The position numbers and the translations under genes are program-made. A DNA stretch of 8,961 bases from Clostridium sp. CAG:921 (GTDB lineage: Bacteria > Bacillota > Clostridia > TANB77 > CAG-465). The notes below the pieces were generated by a model. It saw only the letters and a list, made by a program, of their open reading frames with translations. It did not search any database and had not been told where the DNA came from. Shown here piece by piece: positions 7,512 through 8,961 of this stretch; the stretch's first letter is position 1; every line of letters begins with the position of its first letter. The stretch covers positions 2,625-11,585 of the forward strand of contig HF991903.1 in assembly GCA_000433135.1 (NCBI GenBank), in the 5' to 3' direction.

Positions 7512-8393
7512 TCCAATGTCATTTTCCCAATTTTTCCATTTTTAAAATCTTCTAAAAAGCATTTTGCAGCTTTTTCCATATCGACTTCACCACCAGAAAC
7601 AATGCATCCTCTTTTTCTACCAATTATCTCAAGCACGTCATAATCTGTCATATTTATATCTAATTCATTAAGTTTATACTTATTAGCAAATAGTTTAGAG
7701 TACTTTTCTACTTTTCTTAAAATATGTATTCCACTGCATGCTAATTCTTCAGCATCTATAACTTCTTGCTTTATATTTCCAGTAAGTGCTAATTTTACTC
7801 CAGACATATTGTCTGATAAATTTGGCCACAATATACCAGGTGTATCTAATAAATCTATGTTATTTTCTATTCTTATCCATTGCTTTTTCTTAGTAACGCC
7901 AGGTTTATTTCCTACTTCTAAACTATTTTTGCTTGAAATTTTATTTATTATAGTTGATTTTCCGACATTTGGTATACCTATTATTAGTGCCCTATCAATT
8001 GGTTTTACCTCAAACTCTCTTTTTTTCATACCTTTACTTTTTCTTGCAATTTCACCTTGTTCTTTAATTTTTTCTACTATCTTTTTAATATCACTATTTT
8101 TTGATGTATCTACAGGTATAGCACAAATATTCTTACTTTCAAAAAATCCTATCCATTTTTTAGTTTGAATATCATCTGCTAAATCACTCTTATTTAGTAA
8201 CACTATTCTTGGCTTTTCTCCAACTATTTCATTAACTATAGGATTTTGACTTGCTATAGGAATCCTAGCATCTAATACCTCTACAATCACATCTATAAGA
8301 TTTAACGACTCTTTTATTTCCTTTTGTGCTTTTACCATATGCCCGTGGATACCAGTTGATACTTGTACTTGCACAACTTTTTTCATTATTCAT
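7499..8393 (-). CDS. rbgA: Ribosome biogenesis GTPase RbgA (YlqF), read with a +1 frameshift near its start
   Basis: Circularly permuted GTPase for late 50S assembly. In restored numbering: DAR near 41-43; G4 NKSD at 67-70; G1 GIPNVGKST at 139-147; G2 Thr in KPGVTKKKQW; G3 DTPG at 183-186; then the C-terminal helical RNA-binding domain. The best start is the ATG at 8393, five bases after AAGGTGAG. From it the frame reads MNNEKSCASTSINWYP and then meets CGG; unshifted it ends after 42 residues at 8265. Skipping the C at 8345 gives INWYPGHMVKAQKEI, the family N-terminus, and 297 residues in all. A frame without a shift exists from ATG 8386, but it replaces INWYP with an unrelated QVSTGIH stretch and sits 12 bases from the ribosome site. 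RbgA is essential in Bacillus subtilis, so a dead gene is unlikely. Confidence 0.93.
8343..8348 (-). other. Putative +1 frameshift site in rbgA (CCA CGG)
   Basis: The upstream frame reads AAC TGG TAT CCA CGG GCA. Removing the C at 8345 gives AAC TGG TAT CCA GGG CAT ATG, that is N W Y P G H M, the invariant RbgA signature. The upstream frame carries the well-placed ribosome site and the downstream frame carries the whole GTPase. The hexamer CCACGG is identical to the one at the dprA break. No internal Shine-Dalgarno-like stimulator is evident just upstream. Confidence 0.65.
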
Positions 8394-8403
8394 TTTACTC
8401 ACC

Positions 8404-8961
8404 TTATTTCCTTTTAAACTCTATTTTTATTGAGCCATCTTGATTTAAATATATCATATTTATTAAATCAAAAATATACTTTCTGTTCAATTTATCTATT
8501 TTTTTAACTTGTCTATTATTTATTTCTGTAATAACCTTTTCTTCTAAAATATCTTTTCTTACTGTATGTTTATTGTTGCATCCTCTTTTTCTTACATGTG
8601 ATGAACATGCATAATATGTATATTCTTTACTCTTTCTAATAGTCAAGTTACTATCACATTCTGTGCATTTCAAATATCCTGAAAAGATATCATATTCATT
8701 ATTTGAATTTACTTTTACTGAATGTGCATAATATGTATATTCTTTGCTCTTTCTAATAGTCAAATTACTATCACATTCTGCACATTTCAAATATCCTGAA
8801 AAAATATCATATTCATTATTTGAATTTACTTTTACTGAATGTTTAATTATATCTTGCACTCTTTCAAATTGCTCTTTGCTTATTATCTCTATATGATTAT
8901 TTTTTGTGATTATTAACTCGTCTTCTTTTATTTTTACAAATTTATGATTTTTGAAACTAAT
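8404..8961 (-). CDS. Large serine recombinase, C-terminal part with duplicated zinc ribbon (gene runs off the right edge)
   Basis: The frame is open to the window edge (185 residues), so the GTG at 8859 is internal. The upstream residues ISFKNHKFVKIKEDE...HIEIISKEQFERVQ match the end of the Recombinase domain of large serine recombinases. FSGYLKCxECDSNLTIRKSK and YACSSHVRKRGCNNKHTVRKDILEE form the recombinase zinc ribbon. A 39-residue unit is duplicated in tandem; only the second copy has all zinc cysteines (CTEC and C...C), because the first is cut by the junction before the second pair. The usual long coiled-coil after the ribbon is missing: about 45 residues later the protein ends with the typical DLINMIYLNQDGSIKIEFK strand. 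The catalytic Ser domain lies outside the window. These enzymes integrate conjugative elements or phages. It is probably a degenerate remnant, although the frame is intact. Confidence 0.85.
   Translation of the reverse strand: MSFKNHKFVKIKEDELIITKNNHIEIISKEQFERVQDIIKHSVKVNSNNEYDIFSGYLKCAECDSNLTIRKSKEYTYYAHSVKVNSNNEYDIFSGYLKCTECDSNLTIRKSKEYTYYACSSHVRKRGCNNKHTVRKDILEEKVITEINNRQVKKIDKLNRKYIFDLINMIYLNQDGSIKIEFKRK
8608..8841 (-). repeat. Tandem in-frame duplication, 2 x 117 bp, in the recombinase zinc ribbon
   Basis: Units 8725-8841 and 8608-8724 abut exactly and differ at 5 of 117 positions by eye. Four of the five differences are synonymous (Ser AGC/AGT, Asn AAT/AAC, Ile ATT/ATC, Cys TGT/TGC) and one changes Ala to Thr. 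Each unit encodes 39 residues, beginning HSVKVNSNNEYDIFSGYLKC. Confidence 0.93.

Noticed and set aside
7809..8168. Plus-strand open frame of 119 codons
   Set aside because: It is antisense to the GTP-binding core of rbgA; hydrophobic composition is what the reverse complement of AT-rich, Lys/Asp/Glu-rich coding DNA gives, and no ribosome site is evident.
7499..8386. Reading rbgA from ATG 8386 with no frameshift
   Set aside because: It replaces the invariant INWYP with an unrelated QVSTGIH stretch and sits 12 bases from the ribosome site, whereas ATG 8393 is well placed and encodes the expected N-terminus up to the CGG.
8608..8841. CRISPR-like array
   Set aside because: There are only two abutting 117-bp units with no spacers, in frame within a zinc-ribbon coding region.
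8404..8859. Recombinase fragment as a complete gene starting at GTG 8859
   Set aside because: The same frame continues upstream to the window edge with clear recombinase-domain residues, so the GTG is an internal Val codon.

Overview
The window is about 9 kb of very AT-rich DNA in which every convincing gene lies on the minus strand, so genes are met in reverse order along the coordinates. Base composition, AAGGTGA/AGGAG ribosome binding sites, an rbgA-dprA pair (a neighbourhood typical of Firmicutes), a pilin of the GISLIVLVITIIV type and a large serine recombinase point to a low-GC Firmicute, most likely of the Clostridia. The code looks standard in most respects: TGG for Trp, TGA used as a stop.

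Layout from the right edge, in the direction of transcription. (1) 8961-8404: C-terminal part of a large serine recombinase whose zinc-ribbon segment is tandemly duplicated in frame (2 x 117 bp). (2) 8393-7499: rbgA (ylqF), the 50S-assembly GTPase, starting only 10 bases after the recombinase stop. (3) 7448-6623: a shortened, divergent dprA homologue. (4) 6499-3717: a three-gene envelope operon (membrane-anchored beta-propeller-like protein, CNNM/DUF21-CBS membrane protein, pilin-like protein), bounded by a near-consensus promoter and a strong intrinsic terminator. (5) 3462-2578: a diacylglycerol/lipid kinase with its own promoter. (6) 2524-1385: an HD-domain dGTPase-like protein. (7) 1266-1: the N-terminal 422 residues of leucyl-tRNA synthetase, running off the left edge.

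The most striking observation is in rbgA and dprA. Each is interrupted by a single extra base inside a highly conserved Pro-Gly motif (INWYP|GHM in RbgA, VAP|GNIYSK in DprA), and both interruptions have the same hexamer, CCA CGG. Skipping the C of CGG (a +1 shift) restores both proteins exactly. In about 2,750 codons examined, CGG occurs in frame nowhere else; the other nine minus-strand CGG trinucleotides in genes are all out of frame. This suggests +1 recoding at an unassigned or starved CGG codon. A base-calling artefact at methylated CCAGG sites is the main competing explanation and cannot be excluded from the sequence alone.

Other points of interest are a pair of homologous intergenic elements upstream of leuS and the lipid kinase, a perfect 12-bp hairpin covering the rbgA stop codon, a CNNM protein without its usual C-terminal domain, and loss of the central Rossmann motifs from DprA. 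No tRNA, rRNA, CRISPR array or complete insertion sequence was seen.
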